DNA of 64,000 bases from CALBPI01 sp039821605 (lineage in GTDB: Bacteria > Pseudomonadota > Gammaproteobacteria > Steroidobacterales > Woeseiaceae), in contig JBCBNV010000001.1 of NCBI GenBank assembly GCA_039821605.1, positions 806,001 to 870,000 of the forward strand, in the 5' to 3' direction. The notes under the pieces were generated by a model. It made no database searches and had not been told where the DNA came from. It saw only the letters and a program-made list of their open reading frames with translations. This document shows, one piece after another, positions 17,478 to 27,313 of the stretch (its first letter is position 1; every line of letters begins with the position of its first letter). A program made the translations under genes and the position numbers.

Positions 17478-19541
17478 ATGGCCTACCGACTCGGAGTGGA
17501 CGTGGGTGGCACGTTCACGGACCTGTTGCTGTTCGATGACGACAGCGGGCGCACGTTTCGCTCCAAGGTGCCCAGCACACCGCATGACCCGTCAGAGGCC
17601 GTTATTACCGGCACCCGCGGTATCTGCGAGACCGCGGGCATCGCCCCCAGTGAAATCGAGGATTTCCTGCACGGAACCACGGTAGCCACCAACGCAGTGC
17701 TCGAGGGCAAGGGCGCGCGCGTCGGCCTCGTGGTGACCGAGGGTTACCGTCAGGTCCTTCAGATCGCCCGTTCGCTCGTTCCCGGTGGTCTTGCCGCCTG
17801 GATTATCTGGCCCAAGCCCGAGCCGCTGGCGCGCCTCGAGGACACCGTTGAAGTCCCCGGACGCTTGCTGGCAACAGGTGTGGAGTACCGACCCATTGAC
17901 GAGGCCGCGACACGTGCGGCGCTCGAGCAGCTCAAGGCCAACGGCGTCGAGGCGATCACCGTCTGCCTGATGAATGCCTATGTCAGCGACGCCCACGAAC
18001 GCCGTGTCGCCGAGATTGCGGCCGACGTGTTTGCGGGTCAGGACATCACGATCTCGCTGAGTCACGACATCCTGCCCGAGATGTATGAGTACGAGCGCGC
18101 CTTGACCACTGTGGCGAACGCGGCAGTGCGTCCCGTCGTCGGGCGCTATGTACGCAACCTCGAGAGCGAGCTGCGCGGCTTCGGTATGAGCGGTCGTATC
18201 AACCTGCTGCGCTCCGATGGCGGCCTCATGACGGCCAAGAAGGCGCAGGACGCGCCCGTCAACCTGCTTATGTCGGGACCAGCGGGCGGCGTCACGGGTG
18301 CACTTTGGGTTGCCAGCCAGGCCGGCCTGCGCAACATTCTCACGCTCGATGTGGGCGGCACCTCCACAGACGTCGCGCTTATCGAAGACCTTGAGCCGCG
18401 CCTCGTGCGCAACACCGATGTGGGCCACCTGAGCGTGCGCGCCTCATCGCTCGACGTGAAGACCGTCGGCGCCGGTGGCGGGTCCATCGCACATGTGCCC
18501 GAACTGACGCGCGCGCTGCGCGTGGGTCCCGAGAGTGCGGGTGCGGTGCCGGGCCCGGCATGCTATGGCAAGGGCGGTGACCAGGCGACGGTGACCGATG
18601 CCAACGTGGTGCTCGGTTACCTTCCCGAGTCGCTGCTCGGCGGAAGCTTCAGTCTCGACCGCGACGCCGCTGTCACGGTCGTGCAAAAGGTCGCCGACAC
18701 GATGGGCATTGGTCTGCACGAGGCGGCCCAGGGCATCATCGATATCGTCAACGAGAACATGTTCGGTGCACTGCGCATGATCTCCGTGCAGCAGGGTTAC
18801 GATCCGCGCGACTTCGCGCTTATGGGCTTCGGTGGCGCGGGCTCTCTGCACTCCAATGCCGTGGCCAAGCTTATGGGCTCGTGGCCTGTCGTGGTTCCAA
18901 ACTCGCCGGGCGTGCTGTGTGCACTCGGTGATGCGACAACGCGCATGCGCGCAGAAGCCGCCCGGAGTTTTTCCAAGGTCATTTCGCAAACCAACGCGGC
19001 CGAGGTGGCCGATGCGCTGGCCGAACTTCGAGGCCAGGTGCTCTCGGAGCTGGCCGAGGAGGGGATCGGTGCCGGTGATGCCGAGCTGCGTTACGAGATT
19101 GACCTGCGCTACCACGGCCAGGGCTTCGAGATCCCGATGCCATTCACGGGCGCGCATGGTGACGACAGCGCACTGCAGGCGCTTTGCGATGCCTTCGACG
19201 ACGAACACCGACGCATGTTCACGTTCAACATGGACGCCGAACACGAGCTTGTGAATCTGCGCGTCATTGCGCTGGGTCAGTCGCTGGCCTTGCCGGCACT
19301 CGAAATCGACAAAGGCGACGGTGATCCGTCGGCCGCCAAGCTCTCGGACCACCGCTTGTGGGTCGATGGCGAGGAACGCGATGCCGTGATTTACGACCGC
19401 GCGAAGCTGCGCGCGGGCGACAGCATTCCGGGGCCGGCCATTATCGTGGAAATGGACTCGACGGCGCTGGTGCTGCCGGACCACGTCGCCAACGTTGACG
19501 ACTACGGCAACATTCTCATCAACCCCTCGGCAGGACACTGA
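17478..19541 (+). CDS. hyuA: Hydantoinase/oxoprolinase family protein, HyuA-type subunit
   Basis: This is a 687-residue ATP-dependent amidohydrolase subunit. The N-terminal hydantoinase domain begins GVDVGGTFTDLLLFD, the phosphate-binding motif of the ASKHA fold. The central domain repeats it as DVGGTSTDVALI (about residues 295-306), and GGAGSLHSNA lies near 453. Subunits of this type, with HyuB, open cyclic amides or carboxylate ketones at the cost of ATP (N-methylhydantoinase, 5-oxoprolinase, acetophenone carboxylase, caprolactamase). Which ring is attacked cannot be decided. It is followed after one base by hyuB, and a CoA-transferase comes next. Confidence 0.9.
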   Translation: MAYRLGVDVGGTFTDLLLFDDDSGRTFRSKVPSTPHDPSEAVITGTRGICETAGIAPSEIEDFLHGTTVATNAVLEGKGARVGLVVTEGYRQVLQIARSLVPGGLAAWIIWPKPEPLARLEDTVEVPGRLLATGVEYRPIDEAATRAALEQLKANGVEAITVCLMNAYVSDAHERRVAEIAADVFAGQDITISLSHDILPEMYEYERALTTVANAAVRPVVGRYVRNLESELRGFGMSGRINLLRSDGGLMTAKKAQDAPVNLLMSGPAGGVTGALWVASQAGLRNILTLDVGGTSTDVALIEDLEPRLVRNTDVGHLSVRASSLDVKTVGAGGGSIAHVPELTRALRVGPESAGAVPGPACYGKGGDQATVTDANVVLGYLPESLLGGSFSLDRDAAVTVVQKVADTMGIGLHEAAQGIIDIVNENMFGALRMISVQQGYDPRDFALMGFGGAGSLHSNAVAKLMGSWPVVVPNSPGVLCALGDATTRMRAEAARSFSKVISQTNAAEVADALAELRGQVLSELAEEGIGAGDAELRYEIDLRYHGQGFEIPMPFTGAHGDDSALQALCDAFDDEHRRMFTFNMDAEHELVNLRVIALGQSLALPALEIDKGDGDPSAAKLSDHRLWVDGEERDAVIYDRAKLRAGDSIPGPAIIVEMDSTALVLPDHVANVDDYGNILINPSAGH

Positions 19542-19542
19542 C

Positions 19543-21414
19543 ATGGTCGCCAAGCTCATCGAAACCAACACGGCAGGCTTCGAAAATGTCGAGGTCGATC
19601 CCGTCACACTCGACATCATCGAGAACGCGCTTCGCAACGCGCGCATCGAAATGGATGCGACACTGTTCCGCACGGCGCTGTCGCCGGGGATTCGCGAACA
19701 GGGTGACGCGTTCCCGCTCATCGCCGAACGCAACGGCAAGATGATCGTCGGCCAGTTCGGCTCATTCATCGATGGCTTCCTCAACGCTTTTGACGGCGAC
19801 CTCGAGGATGGCGACGTGATCTTGCTCAATGACCCTTACAGCTGTGAGGGTGCGATCAGCCACAACAACGATCAGCTCGTGATCATGCCCATCTTCCGGA
19901 ATGGCCGTGTCATCAGCTGGGCGGCGATGTTCGGTCACATGACCGACATCGGCGGCAAGGTGCCGGGCTCGCTACCCACGGACGCCACCTCGATTTTCGA
20001 GGAAGGCCTGCGCATGCCGCCCGTGAAGCTTTACCGCAAGGGCGAGTTGCAGGAAGACATCTTGAAGATCGCCACGCACCAGAGCCGCATGCCCGAGTGG
20101 TACCGCGCCGACCTGCACGCGATTGTCGCGTCGTGCCGGGTCGCGGCGCTGCGCGTCAACGAGATCTGTGAGCGCTTTGGTGAAGACGTCTATGTCTCGG
20201 CCACCGAGGAACTGCTCGCACGCAACCACCGCGCCATGAAGATCCTCATCGGGCAGGCCATCGGCGAGGCACCGGTGAGCTTCGAGGACTACATCTGCGA
20301 CGATGGCAAGGGCAACGGTCCGTTCAAGATCAAGTGCACGATGTGGCGCGAAGGCGAGCGCGTGATCCTAGATTTCGAGGGCACCGACCCGCAGTCGGAC
20401 TCGTCGATCAACTTCTACCTCAACGAAAACATGTTCAAGATGTTTTTTGGCATCTACATGATCATGGTCTTCGACCCGCAGATCCTGTTTAACGATGGCT
20501 TCTACGATCTCGTCGAAGTGCGCATCCCCGAAGGCTCATTGCTCAAGCCCAAATTCCCTGCGGCGCTGTCGTGTCGTACGCACGCGTTGGGACGTATTTT
20601 CGACGTCCTCGGTGCGTTGCTTGGGCAGAAGACACCCGACTTCCTCTGTGCGGCCGGTTTCTCGTCGAGCCCGCACCTCATGTTTTCGGGCTTCGACAAG
20701 ACGGGCGAGTGGTACCAGCTGTTCCAGATTGGCTTCGGCGGCATCCCGGGACGACCCATGGGCGATGGCCCCGACGGTCACTCGCTCTGGCCGGGCTTCA
20801 CCAATGTGCCCAATGAGTTCCTCGAGCACTATTTCCCCATGCTCATCGAACGCTATGAGTCGGCGGCCGATTCCGGTGGCGCTGGACTGCACCGCGGCGG
20901 CAACGGCATTCACATGACCTACCGCTTCCTGCACGACGGGCGCATCTCGATTCATGACGATCGCTGGTTTGTGCCGCCCTGGGGTGTTAACGGCGGCCTG
21001 CCTGCGGCGCGGTCGTGGAAGCGTATCGATCGCGCGGACGGCTCGAGCGAGGCCCTGGGCTCCAAGGTCGACAACATCGACGTCCACGAGGGCGACCTGT
21101 TGCACTACGTGACCTGGGGTGGCGGCGGCTGGGGTGATCCGCTGGCGCGCGATCCGGGCCTGGTCGGCAGAGAGGTCGCGCAGGGGCTGGTCAGCGTTGA
21201 CGGTGCGCGCCGCTACGGTGTGGTCGCCGATGCCGCCGGCATCGTTGACGATGCTGCTACTGAAGCACTGCGCGAGGAAGTTCGCGGCGGTCGGGGCGAG
21301 CTTGGTGTGTTCGACTTCGGTCCCGATCTCGAGACGTTGCGCGCCAACTGCGAGGCGGACACGGGCCTGCCAGCGCCGCAACAGCCCGTTTGGCGTAATC
21401 GCGGGGTCGCATGA
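19543..21414 (+). CDS. hyuB: Hydantoinase/oxoprolinase family protein, HyuB-type subunit
   Basis: This 623-residue partner of HyuA has the family landmarks near the N-terminus: VDPVTLDIIENALRN, then LNDPYSCEGAISHNND (about 97-112), and the glycine-rich C-terminal segment TWGGGGWGDPLARDP. The start at 19543 is one base after the hyuA stop; an in-frame ATG at 19495 inside hyuA is not needed. Its length is typical of HyuB. The 3' end overlaps the CoA-transferase gene by four bases (ATGA), so the three proteins should be made together. Confidence 0.92.
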   Translation: MVAKLIETNTAGFENVEVDPVTLDIIENALRNARIEMDATLFRTALSPGIREQGDAFPLIAERNGKMIVGQFGSFIDGFLNAFDGDLEDGDVILLNDPYSCEGAISHNNDQLVIMPIFRNGRVISWAAMFGHMTDIGGKVPGSLPTDATSIFEEGLRMPPVKLYRKGELQEDILKIATHQSRMPEWYRADLHAIVASCRVAALRVNEICERFGEDVYVSATEELLARNHRAMKILIGQAIGEAPVSFEDYICDDGKGNGPFKIKCTMWREGERVILDFEGTDPQSDSSINFYLNENMFKMFFGIYMIMVFDPQILFNDGFYDLVEVRIPEGSLLKPKFPAALSCRTHALGRIFDVLGALLGQKTPDFLCAAGFSSSPHLMFSGFDKTGEWYQLFQIGFGGIPGRPMGDGPDGHSLWPGFTNVPNEFLEHYFPMLIERYESAADSGGAGLHRGGNGIHMTYRFLHDGRISIHDDRWFVPPWGVNGGLPAARSWKRIDRADGSSEALGSKVDNIDVHEGDLLHYVTWGGGGWGDPLARDPGLVGREVAQGLVSVDGARRYGVVADAAGIVDDAATEALREEVRGGRGELGVFDFGPDLETLRANCEADTGLPAPQQPVWRNRGVA

Positions 21415-22631
21415 GCCAAGCGGGCGTCACGGGCCCCGACGCGCCACGCACGGGACCGCTCACCGATCTCCGGCTTATCGAACTCGGGCAGCTCATTGCG
21501 GGCCCGTTCTGCGGTCAGCTCATGGCGGATATGGGCGCCGACGTGATCAAGGTCGAGCCGCCGGGCAAGGGTGATCCGATGCGTGAGTGGGGCCGCGGCG
21601 ACTACCCGTTGTGGTGGACAGTGTGCGCCCGAAACAAGCGCTGTGTGACGGCGAACCTGCGCGTCGAGGAAGGCCAGACGCTCGTCCGGGAACTCGTCAA
21701 GGACGCCGACTTCCTGCTCGAGAACTTTCGGCCCGGCACCATGGAGCGATGGGGCCTCGATTACGAGACGCTCAAGGCCATCAATCCTCGCCTGATCATG
21801 ATCAGGGTATCCGGCTACGGGCAGACCGGGCCTTACTCCAAGCGCGCCGGCTACGCGGCGGTTGGCGAGGCGATGGGCGGTATGCGCTACCTTGCCGGCT
21901 GGCCGGACCGTCCGCCGACGCGCGCGGGCATCTCGATTGGCGACAGCCTTGCGGCCACCTATGCCTGCCTGGGCGCGCTTGGCGCGCTGCACCACCGCGA
22001 AAAGACCGGCGAAGGGCAGGTTATCGACGCCTCGATCTTCGAGTCGGTACTCAATGTCATGGAGTCGACCATTCCCGAATTCACGGTGTCCGACTACATC
22101 CGAGAGCGCAGCGGCTCGGCACTACCCAACATCGCCCCGTCCAACCTCTACGAGTGCAAGGATGGTGCCTATCTCATCGCGGCCAATCAGGACACGGTGT
22201 TTGCCAGGCTCTGCGCGGCCATGCAGCGGCCAGATCTCGCCGACAATGAGCGCTATGCGACGCATACGGCCCGCGGCGCCCACCAGGATGAGCTCGACGA
22301 AATCATCGAGGCCTGGACCCTGACCCTGACCATGGATGAGGTCGATACGCTCATGCAGGAGCACGGCGTGCCGGCGGGCAAGATCTATCGTGCGCCCGAG
22401 ATGATCGACGATCCGCACTACGCGGCGCGCGAGGCCATTGTCGATGTGCCGCACCCACGATTCGACGACCTCAAGATGCAGGGAATTTTCCCACGCATGT
22501 CGGCGACCCAGGGAACGATCCGCTGGCCCGGTCCAACGGAGCTCGGTCAGCACAATGACGAGGTTTACGGCGGGATCCTCGGGAAGTCGGAAGACGAGCT
22601 GACGGCCTTGCGCGAGGCTGGTGTGATCTGA
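21411..22631 (+). CDS. CaiB/BaiF family CoA-transferase (class III)
   Basis: This is a 406-residue class III CoA-transferase. Recognisable segments are LRLIELGQLIAGPFCGQ (CoA-binding N-terminus), DFLLENFRPGTMERWGL, and GISIGDSLAATYA, where Asp178 matches the catalytic aspartate that forms the acyl-enzyme intermediate. It would move CoA from one acyl-CoA to a carboxylic acid. Being translationally coupled to hyuB, it probably activates the carboxylate released by HyuAB for further breakdown. No acyl-CoA dehydrogenase or thiolase accompanies it here. The substrate is unknown. Confidence 0.92.
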   Translation: MSQAGVTGPDAPRTGPLTDLRLIELGQLIAGPFCGQLMADMGADVIKVEPPGKGDPMREWGRGDYPLWWTVCARNKRCVTANLRVEEGQTLVRELVKDADFLLENFRPGTMERWGLDYETLKAINPRLIMIRVSGYGQTGPYSKRAGYAAVGEAMGGMRYLAGWPDRPPTRAGISIGDSLAATYACLGALGALHHREKTGEGQVIDASIFESVLNVMESTIPEFTVSDYIRERSGSALPNIAPSNLYECKDGAYLIAANQDTVFARLCAAMQRPDLADNERYATHTARGAHQDELDEIIEAWTLTLTMDEVDTLMQEHGVPAGKIYRAPEMIDDPHYAAREAIVDVPHPRFDDLKMQGIFPRMSATQGTIRWPGPTELGQHNDEVYGGILGKSEDELTALREAGVI

Positions 22632-22734
22632 AGCCACCGCCACGGCACCGCCGTGCGATTCTGTGGCAAAAATCCGACATGTGCGCACACCGCGCAAACC
22701 CGGCCATTTATCAAGTGTCTACGCCTTTTTTGCC

Positions 22735-22763
22735 TTGTGACATCTGGCAGTTTGGTGTATCAC
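22735..22763 (+). promoter_or_regulatory. Possible promoter of second TonB receptor
   Basis: TTGTGA (22735-22740) and TATCAC (22758-22763) are 17 bases apart in the 258-base gap between the CoA-transferase and the next receptor gene. The match is moderate. A small CACGGC/GCCGTG hairpin at 22641-22655 follows the CoA-transferase stop. Nothing else stands out in this gap. Confidence 0.3.
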
Positions 22764-22889
22764 TACGCTGTCGGGTGTGTGCCGAAAGCAACTGTAATGG
22801 CTGCACCGATGTGAACTGCGTTCGACTTTCGGGCGCACGGTGCCGTTTTTCGGCCCGTAGTAACAGTCCTTTGGGGGAATCGAAACACC

Positions 22890-25406
22890 ATGCAGAAGAA
22901 ACCTTTCGGGCGCACGTTGCTGGCAACAGCCGTCGCCAGTGCACTGGGAACGCTGAGCTATTCAGCACCCGTGCTTGCCCAGGACAGCGAGGCCATCGAA
23001 GAGGTGGTTGTCGTCGGTAGCCGCTCGCGCCCGCGCTCGGTCACCGAATCGGCAGTACCTGTCGACGTCATCTCGGCTGACGACTTCGTCAACCAGGGTG
23101 ACACGGACCTCTCGAACCTGATTCGTAACATCGTGCCGTCGTACAACGTGAACACGCAGCCGATCTCGGATGCGGCCACGATCGTTCGTCCGGCCAACCT
23201 GCGAGGCCTCGCGCCTGACCACACACTGGTGCTCGTCAACGGCAAACGTCGCCATCGCGCTGCAGTCATCTATTGGCTCGGCAACGGTGTCTCGGACGGT
23301 GCCCAGGGTCCTGACCTGTCGGCGATCCCGTCGATTGCCCTGAAGCAGGTTGAAGTCCTGCGTGATGGCGCCTCGGCGCAGTATGGTTCTGACGCCATCG
23401 CCGGTGTGATGAACTTCGTCCTCAAGGATGACGCCGAAGGCGGCTCGGTTGAGCTGCGCTACGGCACGTTCTACGAGGGTGACGGCGACCAGCTGACGCT
23501 GTCGGGCAACCTCGGCCTCCCGCTGGGTGACGACGGCTTCGTCAACCTGAGCCTCGAGTACGGCGAAACCGACGCAACCGACCGCGCCATCCAGCGTGAC
23601 GATGCCGCAGGCCTCATTGCTGCAGGCAACACGGCTGTCGCCAACCCGGCGCAAATCTGGGGTTCGCCCGAGGTTACCGACGACATCAAGCTTTGGGCCA
23701 ACTTCGGTGCGGACATCAATGACTCCGCGGAATTCTACGGCCACGCCAACTACGCCGGTAAGACGGTCGACGGCGGCTTCTACTTCCGTAACCCGAACAC
23801 CCGTGGTGGCGTGTACTCGGCAGACGGTGGTGCGACGCTGCTCATCGGCGACCTGACGCCTAACGACGGCAACGCCTGCCCGACGGTCACGATCACCGAC
23901 AACGTGCCGGATCCGACGGCGCTGGGTCAGGTCTTCAATGACCCGAACTGCTTCTCGTTCCAGGAGCTCTTCCCGGGTGGCTTCACGCCGCGCTTCGGGG
24001 GCGACGTGGTCGACTACTCGATCGTCGGCGGTCTCCGCGGCGAGCTCGACAACGGCCTGCGTTGGGACGCGAGCTTCGGCTACGGCTTCAACGAAGTCGA
24101 TTTCTTCATCAACAACACTGTCAACGCGTCTTTGGGGCCGGCTACGCCGACCGCATTTGACCCGGGTCTCTACGCGCAGACTGATCTCAACTTCAACTTT
24201 GATGTCAGCTACGCCCTCAACGACCAGGTCAACATCGCCGCCGGTCTTGAATACCGCGATGAGGAATTCGAAATCGGTATCGGCCAGCCAGAGTCGTTCG
24301 AGATCGGCCCGCTTGCCGACCAGGGCTTCAGTGCCGCGTCGAACGGTTTCCCGGGCTTCGGTGATATTGCCGCCGGCAGCTGGTCGCGTGACAACTACGC
24401 CGCCTACGTCGACATCGAAGTTTATCCCGTGGACAACTTCCTGGTTACGGCTGCGTTGCGCTTCGAGGACTTCAGTGACTTTGGTTCAACGACCAACTTC
24501 AAGGTCTCCACGAACTACCGCGTGAATGACAACTTCGCCGTTCGCGGGTCGCTGAGTTCGGGCTTCCGCGCGCCGACGCCGGGTCAGTCGAACGCGTTCA
24601 ACGTCTCGACCGAGTTCGATACGGCGCTCAACGATCTCGTCAACAACGGTACGATTCCGTCGACGAACCCCGTTGCTGTTCTGTTCGGTGGTCAGCCGCT
24701 GGATCCTGAAGAGTCGCTCAACGCGTCGGCCGGTTTCATCCTCGAGCAGGATGCACTGACCGTCACGATCGACTTCTTCAGGATCGATCTCGAAGATCGG
24801 ATCACACCGTCGCAGCTGTTCTCGATCAACGACCTGTCCGCCCAGGAGCTGCAGGACCTGATCGACGCGGGCGTGACGAGTGCGGCGAACCTGCAGAACT
24901 TCCGCTTCTTCACCAACGATTTCGACACGAAGACGTCTGGTGTGGACATCGTCGCCACGACGACGCTGGAAACGGACAACTCGACGACGGACCTGAGCTT
25001 CACCTATAACCGCACCAAGACGGAAGTGGATGAGTTCAACCCCGTTACGCTCGACGCCACGCGTATTCGCGAGCTCGAGACGGGTCTGCCTGAGTCGCGT
25101 TGGGCGCTGTCCGGCACAACGAACTACGGAAACTTCCGGTTCCTCGTGCGCGGTAGCTTCTACGACGGCTGGTTCGACTCCGAAGACAACCAGGACTACG
25201 GCAACGCCATCCTGTTTGACGCCGAAGTTGGTTACAGCATCGCCGATCACTCGACGATCGTTCTGGGCGCCCAGAACATCTTCGACACCTACCCGGAAGC
25301 CAACCCGGGTGCGGCGGCAGGCGTGGGTAACCTCTACAGCCAGTTCTCGCCGTTCGGCTTCAATGGTGGTTTCTACTACCTGCGCTACAAATACATGTTC
25401 AACTGA
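22890..25406 (+). CDS. TonB-dependent receptor
   Basis: This is an 838-residue outer-membrane receptor. It has a signal peptide ending in VLAQ, the TonB box IEEVVVVGSRS, and a plug domain with ANLRGLAPDHTLVLVNGKRRHRA and VEVLRDGASAQYGSDAIAG. That combination is typical of a widespread proteobacterial receptor subgroup whose members often sit with peptide- or amino-acid-degrading genes. The barrel ends in RYKYMFN. It starts 258 bases after the CoA-transferase gene on the same strand and is followed by a strong terminator. It may serve the same catabolic block, but this is inference from position. Confidence 0.92.
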   Translation: MQKKPFGRTLLATAVASALGTLSYSAPVLAQDSEAIEEVVVVGSRSRPRSVTESAVPVDVISADDFVNQGDTDLSNLIRNIVPSYNVNTQPISDAATIVRPANLRGLAPDHTLVLVNGKRRHRAAVIYWLGNGVSDGAQGPDLSAIPSIALKQVEVLRDGASAQYGSDAIAGVMNFVLKDDAEGGSVELRYGTFYEGDGDQLTLSGNLGLPLGDDGFVNLSLEYGETDATDRAIQRDDAAGLIAAGNTAVANPAQIWGSPEVTDDIKLWANFGADINDSAEFYGHANYAGKTVDGGFYFRNPNTRGGVYSADGGATLLIGDLTPNDGNACPTVTITDNVPDPTALGQVFNDPNCFSFQELFPGGFTPRFGGDVVDYSIVGGLRGELDNGLRWDASFGYGFNEVDFFINNTVNASLGPATPTAFDPGLYAQTDLNFNFDVSYALNDQVNIAAGLEYRDEEFEIGIGQPESFEIGPLADQGFSAASNGFPGFGDIAAGSWSRDNYAAYVDIEVYPVDNFLVTAALRFEDFSDFGSTTNFKVSTNYRVNDNFAVRGSLSSGFRAPTPGQSNAFNVSTEFDTALNDLVNNGTIPSTNPVAVLFGGQPLDPEESLNASAGFILEQDALTVTIDFFRIDLEDRITPSQLFSINDLSAQELQDLIDAGVTSAANLQNFRFFTNDFDTKTSGVDIVATTTLETDNSTTDLSFTYNRTKTEVDEFNPVTLDATRIRELETGLPESRWALSGTTNYGNFRFLVRGSFYDGWFDSEDNQDYGNAILFDAEVGYSIADHSTIVLGAQNIFDTYPEANPGAAAGVGNLYSQFSPFGFNGGFYYLRYKYMFN

Positions 25407-25449
25407 TCGAGCATGAAGACGCGGTCGCAATGACCCCGTCGTAGCATTG

Positions 25450-25482
25450 GGGCCCGGTGGCATCAGTCACCGGGCCCTTTTC
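25450..25482 (+). terminator. Rho-independent terminator
   Basis: A perfect 10-bp stem (GGGCCCGGTG at 25450-25459 with CACCGGGCCC at 25468-25477) and an 8-base loop are followed by TTTTCT. It lies 43 bases behind the receptor stop and closes the catabolic block. Confidence 0.9.
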
Positions 25483-25557
25483 TATGGCGCGCAGTGTCGC
25501 ATCCTGACGAAACACACTAAGATCGCGGGTCGAGTGCGTAACCCGTTGGAGCGGGTC

Positions 25558-26997
25558 ATGACCCACGACATTCAGGACTTTGAACCCGTCTTCAATGATG
25601 CTGTGGCACGCATCACGGCGCACATCTCGGCGCAGCAGCGCGCCGAGATACCGGCCAGTGGCTATGCGCCGCTTCGTGACATCCTGGAGGCGCTCGACGC
25701 ACAACGCTGGATCCGCGACGGTGGCATGGACCGGGCCCGGTTTGCCGGGTTCCTCGACGACTACCTCAAGCACTCGGTGCAGCTGCACCATCCCATGCAC
25801 ATCGCCCATCAGGTCGCCGTGCCCGACTACCCGGCGGCGCTCGCCGAGATGATCACGGGGTTCATGAACAACCCCATGGCAGTCTATGAAATGGGACCGT
25901 CGGCGGCCGCGCTCGAGTTCGTCATCGTCAACTGGATGATCGAGAGAATTGGCTGGCAACCACGCCCGCTCAAAGTGGGCAAGGCCCGCCACGGTGGTGG
26001 CGTACTCACGCACGGCGGCTCACTGGCCAATCTCACCTGCCTGCTGGCGGCTCGCGCGGCCATTGCGCCCGATGCCTGGCGCGAGGGCGCCCCGCATGAT
26101 CTCGTCGTGCTCGCACCGTCCCTGTCGCACTATTCGGTCGAGCGCGCCGTGGCCATCCTGGGGCTGGGCGCCGATGCCGTACGCCCGCTGCCTGCCGTGA
26201 CGTATGGCGTGGTCGATCCGGCCGGTGTCAGGGCCGCCATCCAAGCTGTTGAAGCCGAAGGGCGTCGTTGCATGGCCGTCATTGCCAACGCCTGTGCGAC
26301 CGCGACCGGTCTGCACGATCCGCTGCGCGAGATTGGGGTGGTGTGCCGAGAGTCGGGCACCTGGTTCCACGTCGACGGCTGCCATGGTGCGAGCGCACTG
26401 CTCGACGCGCGTACGGCAGGCCTTGTCGATGGAATCGAACTCGCAGACTCGGTGGTCTGGGATGCCCACAAGATGCTGCAGGTGCCGGCGCTGTGCGCCG
26501 CAGCCCTGTTCCGCGACGACGCGCACAGTGCCGCCGCGTTTCAGCAGGCGGCGAGCTACCTGGCCTACGGTGAGGACGTCGACAGCTACGACTCGCTGCC
26601 GCGCGCCGTCGAATGCACCAAGTCGTCGCTCGCGCTCAAACTGTTCATGAACCTCGCCTGGCGCGGGGAGGCTGCCCTGGGCGATTTCGTGCACGCGCGT
26701 TACGCCGCGGCGCGCGAGTTTGCGACCCAGATCGCTGCGAGGCCGGGTTTTGAAGTGCCCTTCGAGCCCGAAAGCAACATCCTCATGTTCCGCTTCGGTG
26801 ATGACGATGCGCTCATGGTCGGTATTCGAGATGCCATGGTGCGCCGCGGAGAGGCCCACATCACATCGGCGGAGGCCGGCGGCAAGCGCTGGTTGCGACT
26901 GACGGTCATGAATCCACGTACGCAGGCCGCACACATTGAGGCATTACTCGACCTCATCGAGCGCACGGCGCAGCGGCTGGCTGCGGGTGCCGCCTGA
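25558..26997 (+). CDS. Group II PLP-dependent decarboxylase (diaminobutyrate/aspartate decarboxylase-like)
   Basis: This is a 479-residue fold-type I PLP enzyme. The N-terminal part has HHPMHIAHQVAVP and ALEFVIVNWM. GVLTHGGSLANLTCLLAAR is the phosphate-binding region, HVDGCHGASAL holds the PLP-pyridine aspartate, and VVWDAHKMLQVP carries the Schiff-base lysine. The layout resembles L-2,4-diaminobutyrate decarboxylase and PanP-type aspartate decarboxylases more than plain glutamate decarboxylase. The ATG at 25558 follows GGAGCGGG. The gene stands alone between the terminator at 25450 and the patatin gene, so the product (a polyamine or beta-alanine) cannot be decided from context. Confidence 0.88.
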   Translation: MTHDIQDFEPVFNDAVARITAHISAQQRAEIPASGYAPLRDILEALDAQRWIRDGGMDRARFAGFLDDYLKHSVQLHHPMHIAHQVAVPDYPAALAEMITGFMNNPMAVYEMGPSAAALEFVIVNWMIERIGWQPRPLKVGKARHGGGVLTHGGSLANLTCLLAARAAIAPDAWREGAPHDLVVLAPSLSHYSVERAVAILGLGADAVRPLPAVTYGVVDPAGVRAAIQAVEAEGRRCMAVIANACATATGLHDPLREIGVVCRESGTWFHVDGCHGASALLDARTAGLVDGIELADSVVWDAHKMLQVPALCAAALFRDDAHSAAAFQQAASYLAYGEDVDSYDSLPRAVECTKSSLALKLFMNLAWRGEAALGDFVHARYAAAREFATQIAARPGFEVPFEPESNILMFRFGDDDALMVGIRDAMVRRGEAHITSAEAGGKRWLRLTVMNPRTQAAHIEALLDLIERTAQRLAAGAA

Positions 26998-27313
26998 CGA
27001 GTCTGCTGCGGCGCACAAAAAAAGTCCGCCACGGGTGCTGACTGGCAATGCATAACCAGGCATTAAAGTGAATAAAGTCAGTAGATTGGTCTCGCTTCCT
27101 GATAATTCACTTCTGCGTGCTATGCACTGGTTTGCGGGGGCTGTGACCGGTATCCTCTGGGTTCGTGGCGCGTCCTGGTGGCGTTGCCGACACGACAGAT
27201 GGGGGGCTCGGCGCACGGTCTTGTGAGAGGCTGTGCCGGCATGCCGGCGCCCCGCTGCGGAACCGATTGGAGCCCGCGTGCTGCTGCAACTCCCGACGAC
27301 AGAAGAACAACAA
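26998..27313 (+). other. Intergenic region, 316 bases
   Basis: The first half is AT-richer than the surroundings, with an A7 run at 27018-27024 and TAAAGTGAATAAAG near 27063, so promoter activity for the downstream patatin gene is likely. I could not fix a convincing -35/-10 pair. An in-frame ATG at 27233 could extend the patatin protein by 27 residues. No RNA gene or repeat was seen. Confidence 0.4.
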
